Shown here: one piece after another, positions 1 to 8,250 of the stretch
Numbering within the stretch: position 1 is the first letter of the stretch
Layout: each line of letters opens with the position of its first letter
Origin: Jimgerdemannia flammicorona
Lineage: Eukaryota > Mucoromycota > Endogonomycetes > Endogonales > Endogonaceae
Length of the DNA: 12,272 bases
Direction of reading: 5' to 3'
Assembly: GCA_003990745.1 (NCBI GenBank)
Contig: RBNI01005672.1
Span: 1 to 12,272 of the forward strand
Notes under the pieces: generated by a model
The model's input: only the letters and a program-made list of their open reading frames with translations
Database searches by the model: none
What the model was told of the DNA's origin: nothing
Position numbers and translations under genes: made by a program

Positions 1-427
1 TTTCCAAAATCGGCAAATCAAAGAATTTCCAAAATCGGCGATTCAGACGGTTTCCTTCATAACTCAGCAACGCATGATCGGATTTCAATGTTCTTGGTAT
101 CATTAGATAGGCCTTATTAAGGGCTTTCAAATGACATCAAGATCATCAAATTTGGATGATTATTCATCAAGTTATTGATGTAAACATTTAATTGTCTAAT
201 TTGGAAATCAAAACAATGGTTGATTCGAATCCGATTCGAATCCATCCAGATGGGATTCAAATCCCATCCGAGTTGATCCGGATGGGATTCAATCCGAATC
301 AATCCGAATCCAATCCAGATTAAATTGACTCGTTAGGAGCACTACCTGCAGGTAACCTATACTGAGCACTTGATGCCCAAGGTCGACCGACTCCCTATGT
401 AGCCTGAGATATACCGAGACAACTCCT
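1..427. repeat. CpG-containing non-coding flank with short repeats
   Basis: No credible gene is seen here. A 14-base motif (TTTCCAAAATCGGC) occurs at 1-14 and again at 26-39. Bases 222-243 are two exact copies of GATTCGAATCC, and 291-310 are two exact copies of AATCCGAATC. Bases 249-268 form an inverted repeat (GATGGGAT, spacer TCAA, ATCCCATC). The ATCC-rich stretch therefore runs about 222-323. A weak minus-strand open frame through it is just this repeat translated. Unlike the DNA to its right, this part has many CpG dinucleotides, so it probably lies outside the old retroelement block. Confidence 0.6.
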
Positions 428-429
428 TA

Positions 430-727
430 TTGGCGATGGCAAAAGGAAGAAGGACCGCACCAAAATGGGTATACCCCAGATGCAGCTGAAGGCATCAGAA
501 TCTGCAAAAAAGTGGAGGAAGCATCAATCCAACACTGATAAAGGGGTAACTCATCACCATTGCCCTCCTCCCACCATGCCCCTATAGGCATAGCAAACCA
601 ATCTGAGGTAGAGGGGGTAATAATAGAGGAAAGGGGACTCAGAAGGTCACCTACCAAACCTTGTGACCAGTAAGGTAGCAGAGAAAGGAGCTGGTTCTGA
701 GTCCCTTCAGTCACTTCTTTTATTGTC
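430..727 (-). other. Segment downstream of element A nucleocapsid, unassigned
   Basis: This follows the CCHC knuckle of element A on the minus strand. In the gag frame it has several stops. The neighbouring minus frame (codon starts at multiples of 3) stays open for about 110 codons, from 759 to 427. I recognise no domain in that frame: it has no dUTPase motifs, which the related elements B and D carry at this position, and no protease D-S/T-G signature. It may be a frameshifted gag-pol linker, or foreign DNA at the broken end of element A. CpG is present again by 453. Confidence 0.3.
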
Positions 728-769
728 GTATTCAGTAGCATAGTGTCTAAATTGTCCACAGTGAAAGTA
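728..769 (-). other. Decayed CCHC zinc knuckle of element A Gag
   Basis: The reading is Y-F-H-C-G-Q-F-R-H-Y-A-T-E-Y in the same frame as gag. It has CCHC spacing with the first and last Cys read as Tyr and the Gly before His read as Arg. All three are G-to-A changes on the coding strand. The motif would bind one zinc ion and packaging RNA in an intact nucleocapsid, but this copy has lost two of its four ligands. Confidence 0.75.
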
Positions 770-2140
770 TTAGACTTAGACTCTATCTTAGACAGAGTAT
801 CTTCTTTCCTCTTGCTGGTAGCTCCTATTATCTCTTAGTGAATAACCTTGGCTCCTCTAGAGCAGGTATCCTCTATTATCTTGATAACTCTGATTTTCAT
901 ATGTGGTAAGTTTTTCAATCTATCCAACCAATTGGTTCAGCTTGGAGCTGAGATCTTGGATTTCACTTCTGTCCTTCTTTTCTTCTTTAGCTGGCCTTTT
1001 TTCTTCAGACCTCTCTTGTCCTTAGAGGAGTCCTTATAGAGCTTTGACCAGGATATCTTCCTTATCATCCTTCTTATCATGGTCACTCTAGATAGTTCCT
1101 TATCTGACATCAAAGAATTCTTAGACTACATCTACTTACTCTTCAGACCTTCTGATACCTAGGGTGCAGACATGCTGGGCAATATTTGGGGGAATTCCAT
1201 TCATGAAGATCATTGGACCTATAATGTCTTGGTTGGTAGTATTAAATCTGGCTGAATGTATTCTCTTTTGAATTCTTATGAAGAATACTCTAGGTGATTC
1301 TCTAAGATTCATCTTCATCTCCATGATAGATTCTTGAGCCTTATAGTAGGTTTCATTTCCTGTATATTTTTCAATAAGCCAGTGGACCATGGCTATATAT
1401 TCTAGCTCACAGGATGCTGCTGCTTGTATTTCTCTAGCCAGTTGTGAATTTGGATCATTTGCTATTCAGTGGAAAATTTCTCTGGCTGGTTCTCTGAGCT
1501 GGGCCTTATAGATAGCAATTTTCTTTTCATCTGAGAGATTCCTCAGGGCTGCAATTCCTTTGATTCTATCTAGGAATTCTCTAGGATCTTCTTCTGGATA
1601 TCCTGCAAAGGTTGGCAATAAGGTGGTCATTTCTTCATCACTTTCTTCTGATTCTGGTTCTAGTCCAGATTCTGATTCAGACTCTGACTCTGATTTACTT
1701 TCTGAGCTATTACTAGAGATAGGGGTGCTTGGATATCTTGAGGATGATATTCTGGACCTTGGGAAAAATTGAATAAGCCTAGATATTCTTAAAGGAGCTG
1801 CTTCCAGTTCTGCAAGAGCTGGTGGTAAGAGTTCAATAGATGAGATTGGTAGAACTATTGTGGGGTATCTGGCTGCAGGATTTCAGACCTGTGCAATAAG
1901 ATCTTCTAGTTCTTGGGTAAGTTCTTCAAAGTCTTGAACAGGACCTCCTATGTTGTCTAGTTGGTCTGGTTGAGGATTTCCGACCATATAGATTTCTGGT
2001 TGGGATCTTTCTAATGCTGGATAGTTGGTAAGTTTTGAGGTAATTACTTCTCTTTCTGTCCAAATACTAGTGATAACTGGTTCTTCTATGGTAGTAGAGA
2101 TTAGTATTATATCAAATATATCCAGTTTGACTGTAGGTTC
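728..2140 (-). pseudogene. Ty3/gypsy gag pseudogene, element A
   Basis: Structural Gag polyprotein of an LTR retrotransposon. One minus-strand frame (codon starts congruent to 1 modulo 3) can be followed for about 1.4 kb without indels, interrupted only by stop codons. In order, the N-terminus has Pro/Glu-rich segments and then a run of alternating Ser and Glu (about 1640-1720). The capsid-like core follows, with FAGYPEEDPREFLD near 1605-1565 and a Trp/Leu/Phe-rich helical region to 1140. Next come a Lys/Glu-rich basic segment (about 1075-950), an Asn/Gln/Arg/Tyr-rich stretch (about 900-790) and the CCHC knuckle. Several TGA stops sit where CGA arginine would be expected, for example near 1470 and 1890. 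No start ATG is clear; 2140 is the first codon after an in-frame TAA. The family call rests on overall Gag architecture and the knuckle. Confidence 0.8.
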
Positions 2141-2175
2141 TTATGAGCTGAAAAGTCACATTGATTTGAAATCTT

Positions 2176-2191
2176 CTCAGTTGAGCTCCCA
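2176..2191 (-). promoter_or_regulatory. Candidate primer-binding site of element A
   Basis: On the minus strand TGGGAGCTCAACTGAG begins two bases after the GTTACA end of the proposed LTR. A PBS pairs with the CCA-ending 3' end of a host tRNA, so it should start with TGG just inside the 5' LTR, as seen here. The tRNA cannot be named from sequence alone. Confidence 0.4.
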
Positions 2192-2413
2192 AATGTAACA
2201 TATCTGGCTCAATAGAGGCAAATTACAAGATTAGAGGTTGATGTTATTTGGCTTGAGCCTCTAGTTACTTTGTCAAAAGCAACAAAATGTTCTAAGATTT
2301 CTAAGGTCCTTGGTGTTTAGTGGTATAATAGTCAAAGCTGGATATCTGTGAGTAATTTCCTTATTGGGATAGTTCTCTGAATATAGCAGTAATCTATATA
2401 TGTAATATGAGCA

Positions 2414-2547
2414 TTCCTTATGTATGACAGTCTGGCAATTTAGTGGTTCTCCTTATGTGATTTCTGTATGATGATCTCTTGTATAGTGTGATGATCTCTG
2501 TATAGTATGATGGGTTCCTTATATATGACATTCTGACAATTTAGCAG
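2414..2547. repeat. Two degenerate direct repeats, about 101-base period
   Basis: The 33-base segment at 2414-2446 recurs at 2515-2547, sharing TTCCTTAT-TATGACA and CAATTTAG blocks. Between them lie two near-copies of GATGATCTCT(T)GTATAGT, at about 2471 and 2490. The repeats sit in the U5 or leader side of the element A LTR. Confidence 0.6.
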
Positions 2548-2894
2548 ATAACTTGATTTGGCACAGATTCTCCTAAAGTGGATTTACTAGGAATAGAGGA
2601 TAGTGCAGATTCTTCTTACTGAGAATAATACTAGTAGTGGATTCTCTGAATTAGGCTCACTAAGAACAAACTAATAACTCAGATGTCATAGATTCTTTCT
2701 AAATCAGCAGGATTCTTCTGAGAATATTACTCAGGTAGTATGGATTCTTAGCAAGTTATATTAAAGACTAGCTTCATTTGTATAGAGTTATATCATTAGA
2801 CTGGCTCTACTGTGAAGTTATATCAAGAGACTGGCTTGTAGTAAGATTCCTTATAGCAAAATTCTTTGGAAATATAGATAACTTAGAAATGGTG

Positions 2895-3054
2895 ATGAAG
2901 TTCTTCCTTGAACTTGGTGGATTTCTTCAGACTTATCTGGCAAGTAAACTAAAAATATAGTAGCTTATTCCTTAATCAGCAGATCTCTCTTCAAAGGTAG
3001 TGAAGTTCTTCCTTGAATTTGGCAGCAAATCTTCAGGCTTAACTGATAAGCAAA
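2895..3054. repeat. Two degenerate direct repeats, about 104-base period
   Basis: A GTGAAGTTCTTCCTTGAA block followed by a CTTCAG(A/G)CTTA block occurs at 2895-2948 and again at 2999-3054. Differences are mostly transitions. The repeats lie inside the LTR or leader of element A; no function is evident. Confidence 0.65.
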
Positions 3055-3194
3055 TCAATCAATCTTTGTATTAGAAAGTAGACCAGAGTGGAAAGAAATG
3101 CTTTGCTCATAATCTCCTATCAGTAACTGTAGAGTTCCTCTCAAAGTATAGTAGACAGACTTGACTTTTGCTTTAGATTCAATTTGGACTAAGG

Positions 3195-3226
3195 TTTATT
3201 CACTCTTGTCTCTGGGGTATTTTATA
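3195..3226 (-). promoter_or_regulatory. TATA box and polyadenylation signal in LTR A
   Basis: Read on the minus strand, TATAAAATACCCC (3226-3214) is followed by GTGAATAAACCT, which contains AATAAA at 3200-3195. Element D has the same pair of motifs at 10049-10038 and 9918-9907. The two signals are only about 14 bases apart here, against about 125 in D. Confidence 0.5.
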
Positions 3227-3281
3227 CATTATAGTTGTTATCTGGTTACTATGTTGCTAACTATAGATTGTTATTTATAGC

Positions 3282-3376
3282 AGATGTGCTAGTTTGGTAT
3301 AGGTGTGCAGGTCTAGCACAGGTGTGCAGGTCTAGTACAGATATATAAGTCTAGTATAGATATGTAGATCCTGTAC
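3282..3376. repeat. 19-base minisatellite in U3 of LTR A
   Basis: Five contiguous 19-base units start at 3282, 3301, 3320, 3339 and 3358. Units 2 and 3 are AGGTGTGCAGGTCTAGCAC and the same with TAC at the end. Unit 4 differs from unit 2 at seven positions, all C-to-T or G-to-A. The array lies upstream of the TATA box in transcriptional orientation, where LTR enhancer repeats are common. Confidence 0.85.
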
Positions 3377-3454
3377 AAATATACCTTATCTGATAGTCTG
3401 GCTATTTATACAGTTTTCCACAGCAATAGTTTATGTCTGATTACTATGTTATGT

Positions 3455-3511
3455 GTTCATGCCATCTGGCTAAGTTACTAATTGTTCATATCATCTAGCT
3501 AAGTTATAATT
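3455..3511. repeat. 29-base tandem duplication at the outer end of LTR A
   Basis: A GTTCAT(GC/AT)CATCT(G/A)GCTAAGTTA block at 3455-3483 is repeated at 3484-3511. The second copy differs by transitions plus one deleted base. It marks the approximate border with element B. Confidence 0.8.
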
Positions 3512-3689
3512 TGGGTAATATGTTTTGGTTTGTCACAATATCTATTTTGGATAGATATATTATTATAGACCTTCTATATAATATTGCTACCTTTTTCAAG
3601 AATTTGTTTAGTAATTTTTTGTACTTTGGCATTCTTAGTATACTCTTTTTTAACTTCTTTAAATTGACTGATGATAATATTGCTAATTA
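3512..3689 (-). other. Border segment between element B and LTR A, unassigned
   Basis: This AT-rich DNA lies after the RNase H relic on the minus strand. In the other Ty3/gypsy elements an integrase zinc domain would follow, but I see no HHCC pattern here. The plus-strand frame at 3511-3825 is hydrophobic only because the region is AT-rich and antisense to RNase H. Confidence 0.4.
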
Positions 3690-4065
3690 TAGTAAGGTCA
3701 TCTTTCTGAGCACTCCAAGAGGGTATATCAACTATTTTATTCTTAGTTCTAGCAATGTATTTAATTTTAACATTAAAGGATATAAGAATCTATATCTATC
3801 AGGTCTGTCTTTCTGTAAAAATTAGCTATATCTAAATATATTAGAGGGCTTGATAGTCTGTCTATAAGATAAATATTTTACTGAAGAGAAAATATCACTA
3901 TGCTTACAAAGATTAGATAATAGTAAGGAGTTTATCTTATATAATATAGTTCTTTTATATTTATTGAGTTTTTGAGATAAGTAGGTAATAGAATATTTAT
4001 ATTAAGTCAAAATAGCTCTAATGGCAATATTTGAAGTATTAGTGGTAACTATAAAGAGTTCTGTT
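3690..4065 (-). pseudogene. Ty3/gypsy RNase H pseudogene, element B
   Basis: RNase H would degrade the RNA strand of the RNA:DNA hybrid during reverse transcription. It directly follows RT on the minus strand. The start reads ELFIVTTNTSNIAIRAILT (about 4062-4005), which fits the family pattern F-x-L-x-TDAS-x-x-AIGAVL with the catalytic Asp read as Asn. It continues with ITYLSQKLNKYKRTILYKIN, matching the Y-S-x-K-L-x-x-x-E-x-N-Y block. The C-terminal part (about 3800-3690) aligns only loosely with the region that ends this domain in relatives. Stops and the Asp loss make it inactive. Confidence 0.7.
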
Positions 4066-4139
4066 AGATCAGAATTGATAAATTAGTATATCAATCAGTA
4101 TTTTCTTGAGGGTATTTATGGCTATAGTATATCTTTCTA

Positions 4140-5060
4140 TCTATTCTTTTTCAATATTAGCTCTCTTTCTGATGAGGCTTGTAAGTAGAGAGACAATTGC
4201 AGAGAATTCTTGAATAAATCTTTTATAATATCCTACTAGTCTATTTAATCCTTAAAGGAACTTGAGGATCTTTGGAATGAGTTAATTGCAAATTGCTTTG
4301 ATCTTCTTGGAATTAATAGCAATACTATTTTCTGAGATGATATATTCTAGATATTCAATTTCCTTTCTGAAGAAGTAGTATTTCTTCTTTTTTACTAAGA
4401 GTTTATATTTACAGAGTATGTCAAAAATCATTCATAAGTATTGTTAGTAGATAATACTACTTATACTATATACCAGAATATCATCTAGATAGATCAGAAT
4501 AAATACTTTAAGATATTTATGAAAAATGATATTTATCAGTATTTAGAAGATTACTAGTATATTAGTGAGGCTAAATGATATTATATAGAATTTATAGTAT
4601 CCAAATCTTATTCAAAAAGCTCTCTTAGAGATATATATATATTTTTTTTGATACAAATTTAGTAATATCCAGATATAAGATCAATAAGTAAAAAGATCTT
4701 GACCTTATATACTTGGTTGAGTAGTTTATAAATTTATAAGAGTATATATCAGTACTTAATAGAGATCTTATTGAGTGATCAGTAATTAATATATATACAA
4801 AGACTTCTATCTTTTTGCAGATAAAGAGGATTGGTATACATATTATATAGTAATTTTGATAGATAGATGAGACCTTTACTTACTAATTCTGCTAATTATT
4901 CCTTAAAGATCTCTAGCATAGATTGAGCTAGTCAATAGATTTTATAATAGAGAGGGTCTGAACTGGAAATAGTTTCAATGCTATATTCTACTACTTAGAT
5001 AGATGGCTGTTTTTGAAATTCTTAGAAAACATCTTTATATTTCTTGAGTAATTCTTAGAG
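4140..5060 (-). pseudogene. Ty3/gypsy reverse transcriptase pseudogene, element B
   Basis: RNA- and DNA-templated polymerase of the element. The minus strand shows the standard block order. A linker KKYKDVF at about 5050 is followed by LAELVSKGLIYLSK at about 4905. The C-x-x-x-NY-x-x-LNK block is near 4800 (stop replacing the Arg seen in relatives), with IDLISGYY at about 4690 as the first catalytic Asp block. FGYYKF and the F-x-LTN block lie near 4600-4560. The catalytic YLDD is intact at 4491-4480 within IYLDDILVYS. The connection region EIEYLEYIIS and GYYKRFIQEFSAI ends at about 4180. Some stops match CAA to TAA (Gln in GYYQ) and CGA to TGA. Poly-A runs and microsatellites add frame slips. 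Lineage call is firm because YLDD with the surrounding blocks is typical of Ty3/gypsy. Confidence 0.93.
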
Positions 5061-5249
5061 ATTATCTTCCTTATAATCTTCATTCTTCAAGAGTTCAGAA
5101 AGTTCATCATCTTCTTCTGAGGTTTTCTTAACTATATATGTAGATATGCTGGTCTGGTTTTCAAATCAGCTTCTTCATCTAAATAGCAGAGATAATATTA
5201 CATCTGGACCTGGGTTTTTTTTTTGGTATATTTAAGTTATAACTTAATG

Positions 5250-5550
5250 TTACTCAGAAAGATTATATTGGTTTGTCAATTGATGTAGAGATTTTTCAAG
5301 AATGAGATTGTGTCCAGAAAGATATATAATATGGAAGGTTTACCTTGTGATATAATTTTCAAGTTATAGAAGTGTATTCTTATATATATATTTTAGAGAG
5401 TTTCTGTATTGTTCTATTTCTAAATATAACAATATTTCCTTTTGGGTTTCTCTGTATCTTGAGGTGGAATTTGTCAGTAGTTTTTTTGTCAAAGTAATAC
5501 TTGCTTGCTCTACTATTGATAAGAACTTCAATAGAGTTTTCTTTGATTTT
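5250..5550 (-). pseudogene. Retropepsin pseudogene, element B
   Basis: Aspartic protease that would process Gag-Pol. It lies between the dUTPase and RT on the minus strand. IEVLINSRASKYYF at 5529-5488 fits the family signature LIDSGAS, with the catalytic Asp read as Asn (codon 5517-5515) and the Gly as Arg; both are G-to-A changes on the coding strand. The hydrophobic second block reads HNLILEKSLHQ (about 5313-5280), matching the ILGxxWL block of element D with Gly to Glu. Both losses abolish activity. Confidence 0.7.
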
Positions 5551-5904
5551 TCCTTAGAGGTAGATATATTCTGTATTGTCTTCTTATCAGATAGTAATTA
5601 TTTCTGAGATAGTTTTTTTTTTTTCTAATCTTGTACTTCTCTGTCTTTATTATCAATATTCTTGATTTCTTCATCTCACTATTCTGAAATAGTTGACTTA
5701 TACTTCTTAGATTTGAGAATATATATAATATATTCTCTTATATATTCAAAATAGTATATCTTAATTTTATAAGAATATAATTCTGCAGAGATATATCTAT
5801 TAACAATATGCTAATACTATTTCTGATCTTAGTCATAAGGTTCTTTAATACAGATGATCTTCTATATTTTAGTCTTCTTCTTAGTCTTGTTAGAGTACCT
5901 TTCT
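5551..5904 (-). other. Linker between dUTPase and protease, element B
   Basis: This Lys/Ile-rich, heavily mutated sequence has a 12-base T run at 5613-5624. In element D the equivalent stretch carries a C-x-H...C-x-x-C cluster. I could not find a convincing counterpart here, and frame slips around the homopolymer make this unresolved. Confidence 0.4.
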
Positions 5905-6299
5905 ATTAATCTGAATATTTTTTTCTCCTCTATTAGAGAGTAACAGTTTATTTATTTCTTTAACTTTAAGGTTATTATATATTATCTCAATAATAGCTTA
6001 GATGATTTATTTTTCATATATAATTTTAACTATCTTCTGTTCAGTATTATATAATAGGATCTTGATTTTGTCTTTAAATCCTTAGTCTATAACTCTTCTA
6101 GCTATACAGAGTCTTTTTCTTTAGTCAGACTACTTCTTTCTATAAGGTAAATACAGGTTTCTTTAGAGACTTTCATTCTAATATCTATGCTAATAGTTAC
6201 TTGCTTATCTGATTTGATAGTTACTTCTACATTAGAGTAGAGATTATAGCCAGTATCAGATTTATGAGCTTTATCTGGAATTTTTACAGTAATATAAAA
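5905..6299 (-). pseudogene. Trimeric-type dUTPase pseudogene, element B
   Basis: Hydrolyses dUTP to dUMP and pyrophosphate, limiting uracil incorporation into cDNA. All five family motifs can be traced on the minus strand. Motif I reads DTGYNLYS (about 6260-6237) and motif II ERSSL (6140-6126). Motif III RVID lies at about 6096-6085, one frame away from motif II. In motif IV, II-stop-AIIE is at about 6000-5980, where the Gln of the usual I-A-Q is a TAA stop. Motif V starts as NRGEK at about 5935 and then degrades. Upstream are IPDKAH and VTIKSDKQVTISIDI, which match the strands between motifs I and II. After motif IV it reads NLKVKEINKLL, similar to NLTVKEVPELL of element D. It lies about 105 bases after the Gag zinc knuckle and before the protease. 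A frameshift between motifs II and III and several stops make it inactive. Confidence 0.85.
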
Positions 6300-6404
6300 T
6301 CTCTTAATCTTGATCTTTTTAGAGATTTCTATAAAATTATCTCCTATTATAGTAATAGTATATGAGGAGAATAGTTCTTTATTTATATTGGTCTTCTTAT
6401 TAGG

Positions 6405-7165
6405 GCATTTATGAGATATATATATATATTTTTTTTTTGCAGTAAAAATATGCTCTTTTTCTTATGAGTTCTTCTATTTTTTTATTGAATAGTTTCTTGA
6501 ATCTATGTATTTTATAGTCTTGAGGACTCATTCTAGAGTTCATACTTCTTCTTGAATTAATATTATTTGTCTTCTTTATTGTTATTTCTATTATCTATTA
6601 GTCTTTGGACTACTAGAATACTATATACTCTAGTAATAGCTTATCTTAGATACTATTACTTATGTGAGCAATTATAGAATTATTCTTATTTATAAATTTT
6701 CTCTGATAACTATCTAGAGATAGCATCAAAGAAGTAAGCAGCTTGGGTTCTATTTATAGTCTATTCTTATTAGCTATATTCTACTTCTATAGTATTCAAG
6801 AGGATTTTTAGTCTTATAGCAAATACTTCAAGATCTTCTTTTCTATCATTATAGAATCAAAGGTTCATAAGCTTAGTTCTGGCTTCAGTAATATAGACAG
6901 AGCTATAGAACTATGGATATTTAGTTTCTTTAGACTCACAGTAGCTAGATAGACTTTATAGTTAGGGCAATCATCATCTTTTTTACTTGTATCAATTTCA
7001 ATATAAGTTTTCTAGATGAGAGAGTATACTGATAGATTGTGCCACCACTAGACAGCTATATCTGTAAAATAGATGACAACTTTCTCTACTTGTGAGTCTG
7101 TAGTTATATAAAGATCTTCAATCTCATAGTACTTATTATTATTGAGAGTACTATCAGAAGTTTAA
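6405..7165 (-). pseudogene. Ty3/gypsy gag pseudogene, element B
   Basis: Gag relic at the 5' end of element B. A Trp-Trp pair in AVxWWHNL (codons 7048-7043) follows EKVVIYFTDIAV, the Gag pattern in which an A-x-x-x-L helix runs into WW. The 3' end has a nucleocapsid knuckle at 6450-6405: Y-F-Y-C, then about ten residues, then S-H-K-C-P. The first Cys is read as Tyr, and a ten-base A run (6429-6438 on the plus strand) shifts the frame inside the motif. The N-terminus is short compared with element A gag, and no LTR of its own is evident to the right, so it probably lost its 5' end to the copia insertion. The middle portion is too mutated to read. Confidence 0.6.
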
Positions 7166-7194
7166 TTTTTATTTCAACTATTAGTATAATAATT

Positions 7195-7432
7195 AATATT
7201 AACTTATTCTATGAATATTATTACTTAGTTTGCTTTGCCTTTAAATAGTATAAGACAGAGGACTTTTGTGAGTTTGTTTATATTATAGAATACTTGGGGA
7301 AGAGTAGAAAGAAGACAGAAATTGTTTATTGATACTAGCTTATATACTTTTATATATATTGATAATATTGATAGTAATGATATAGTCAGATTACACTACT
7401 ATATATCAAGTTGCTATAACTAAGATATTTCA
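7195..7432 (-). repeat. Possible 3' LTR of the copia element
   Basis: On the minus strand the sequence from 7432 begins TGTTGAAATATC, a typical copia LTR start, after a purine-leaning AAACAGAAG that could be a decayed polypurine tract. TATATAAAAGTATATAA (about 7357-7340) and AATAAA (about 7328) follow in promoter then polyadenylation order. The 3' end was not found; 7195 is only the approximate start of element B gag sequence. No second LTR is in the window to confirm it. Confidence 0.4.
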
Positions 7433-7799
7433 ACACTTCTGTTTAATGAGATATGTTTCAAAATATGTAAATAAAAAACTAACTGAGTAAACTAAATATG
7501 ATCAATAGAGTACTATCTAGATAATTGAAAAAGGATAAAATTCCTATAAAAATAGATAAACAGGATAGTGAAAAATAAAGATTCAGAACAATGTTAATAA
7601 AAAAAAATTATCCATAATGTAAATTCAGATTCATTCATAAATAAAGAAATATAAGTAATATTGATAGATATATATAAGATATAGTAGGAGGTTTTTTAGT
7701 ACTCTGAAAAACTTCCTATTATTGCTATATTATTATTATTACTTACTACTTACTGATATATTGTTTCTATTAGTATAGAGTTATCTGTAAGTCTCATTC
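7433..7799 (-). other. Copia 3' untranslated region with hairpin
   Basis: This lies between the RNase H end and the possible LTR. There is no reading frame of note. It is A-rich on the plus strand near 7590-7610. The notable structure is the inverted repeat at 7681-7722, listed separately. Confidence 0.45.
7681..7722. repeat. 16-base inverted repeat (hairpin)
   Basis: ATAGTAGGAGGTTTTT (7681-7696) can pair with AAAAACTTCCTATTAT (7707-7722), with two positions as G-U if transcribed. The loop is about ten bases and contains TAGTACTC. The stem is preserved while the flanking copia sequence has decayed. Confidence 0.7.
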
Positions 7800-8250
7800 C
7801 TTATATATATAGATCAAACTTTGCCTTTGAAAGAGTTTTAGTCAAAGAATCTACCATCATATACTCTATTGGAGTATATTCTAGATATATAGTACTATTT
7901 TTCATATATTCCTATATAAAATAATACTATATGTCAATATTCTTTATTCTAATATAATATATAGAGTTCTTTACTATAACAATCATAGATTGATTATTTT
8001 GTTAAAATAATATAGAGTATTATTGATTATATCCTAACTTCTTTAGTAATTCTCAAAGCCATATAGCTTTCTTTGTTACTATAGATAATGTTTGATACTC
8101 TACTTGTATAGATGATATTATTACTAAAGTTTACTTATATTTACTATAAAATAACTTTATTTTTACTGATTTTAAAGAGGTATTCAGTCATAGACCATTT
8201 GTTATCCAGATCACTGATCTAATTGATATTACATATACTAGAGAGCTATA
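7800..8250 (-). pseudogene. Ty1/copia RNase H pseudogene
   Basis: C-terminal RNase H of a copia Pol. On the minus strand the order is SDLDN, then SMTEYLFKI (8197-8168), which matches the family's S-D-x-D plus R-x-S-T-x-G-Y-x-F block. Next is KKAIW-like sequence near 8060, RIKNIDI near 7945, YTPIEYM (about 7882-7860), and DSLTKTLSKAKFDLYI (about 7855-7805). The last blocks match R-T-K-H-I-D-I and the terminal A-D-x-L-T-K-x-L-x-x-x-x-F pattern of copia elements. Stops interrupt the frame repeatedly. Confidence 0.85.

Larger units (their letters stand above)
2194..3510 (-). repeat. LTR or LTR plus leader of element A
   Basis: This lies immediately upstream of gag. The gag-proximal end is TGTAAC on the plus strand (GTTACA on the minus strand), a usual LTR terminus. 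On the minus strand TATAAAATACCCC occurs at 3226-3214 and AATAAA at 3200-3195, giving a promoter and polyadenylation core. Degenerate tandem repeats fill both sides: 2414-2446 with 2515-2547, 2895-2948 with 2999-3054, 3282-3376, and 3455-3511. The distal border is uncertain. GTTATA at 3503-3508 could be a mutated GTTACA terminus, and the relation to element B starts beyond it. About 1 kb between AATAAA and the gag-proximal end is long for U5, so part may be untranslated leader. No CpG is present. Confidence 0.5.

Noticed and set aside
117..302. Minus-strand frame of 61 codons
   Set aside because: Translation of the ATCC-rich repeats; no domain and no family resemblance.
848..1039. Plus-strand frame of 63 codons resembling a membrane peptide
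   Set aside because: Antisense of the Lys/Glu-rich Gag segment; poly-Phe arises from Lys codons.
1560..1772. Plus-strand frame with repeated Ser-Asp
   Set aside because: It is the reverse complement of the Ser/Glu-rich N-terminal part of gag, which is in a consistent 1.4-kb minus frame.
2778..2960. Plus-strand frame of 60 codons
   Set aside because: Lies in the repeat-rich LTR/leader; it simply translates the direct repeat at 2895-2948.
3282..3376. CRISPR-like array
   Set aside because: Units are contiguous with no spacers, lie inside an LTR, and there are no cas genes.
3511..3825. Plus-strand hydrophobic frame of 104 codons
   Set aside because: It is largely antisense to the RNase H relic; its hydrophobic look comes from AT-rich codons.
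6085..6126. Programmed frameshift between dUTPase motifs II and III in element B
   Set aside because: The surrounding frame has many stops and no slippery-site plus structure signal; a decay indel is simpler, and element D is in frame at this place.
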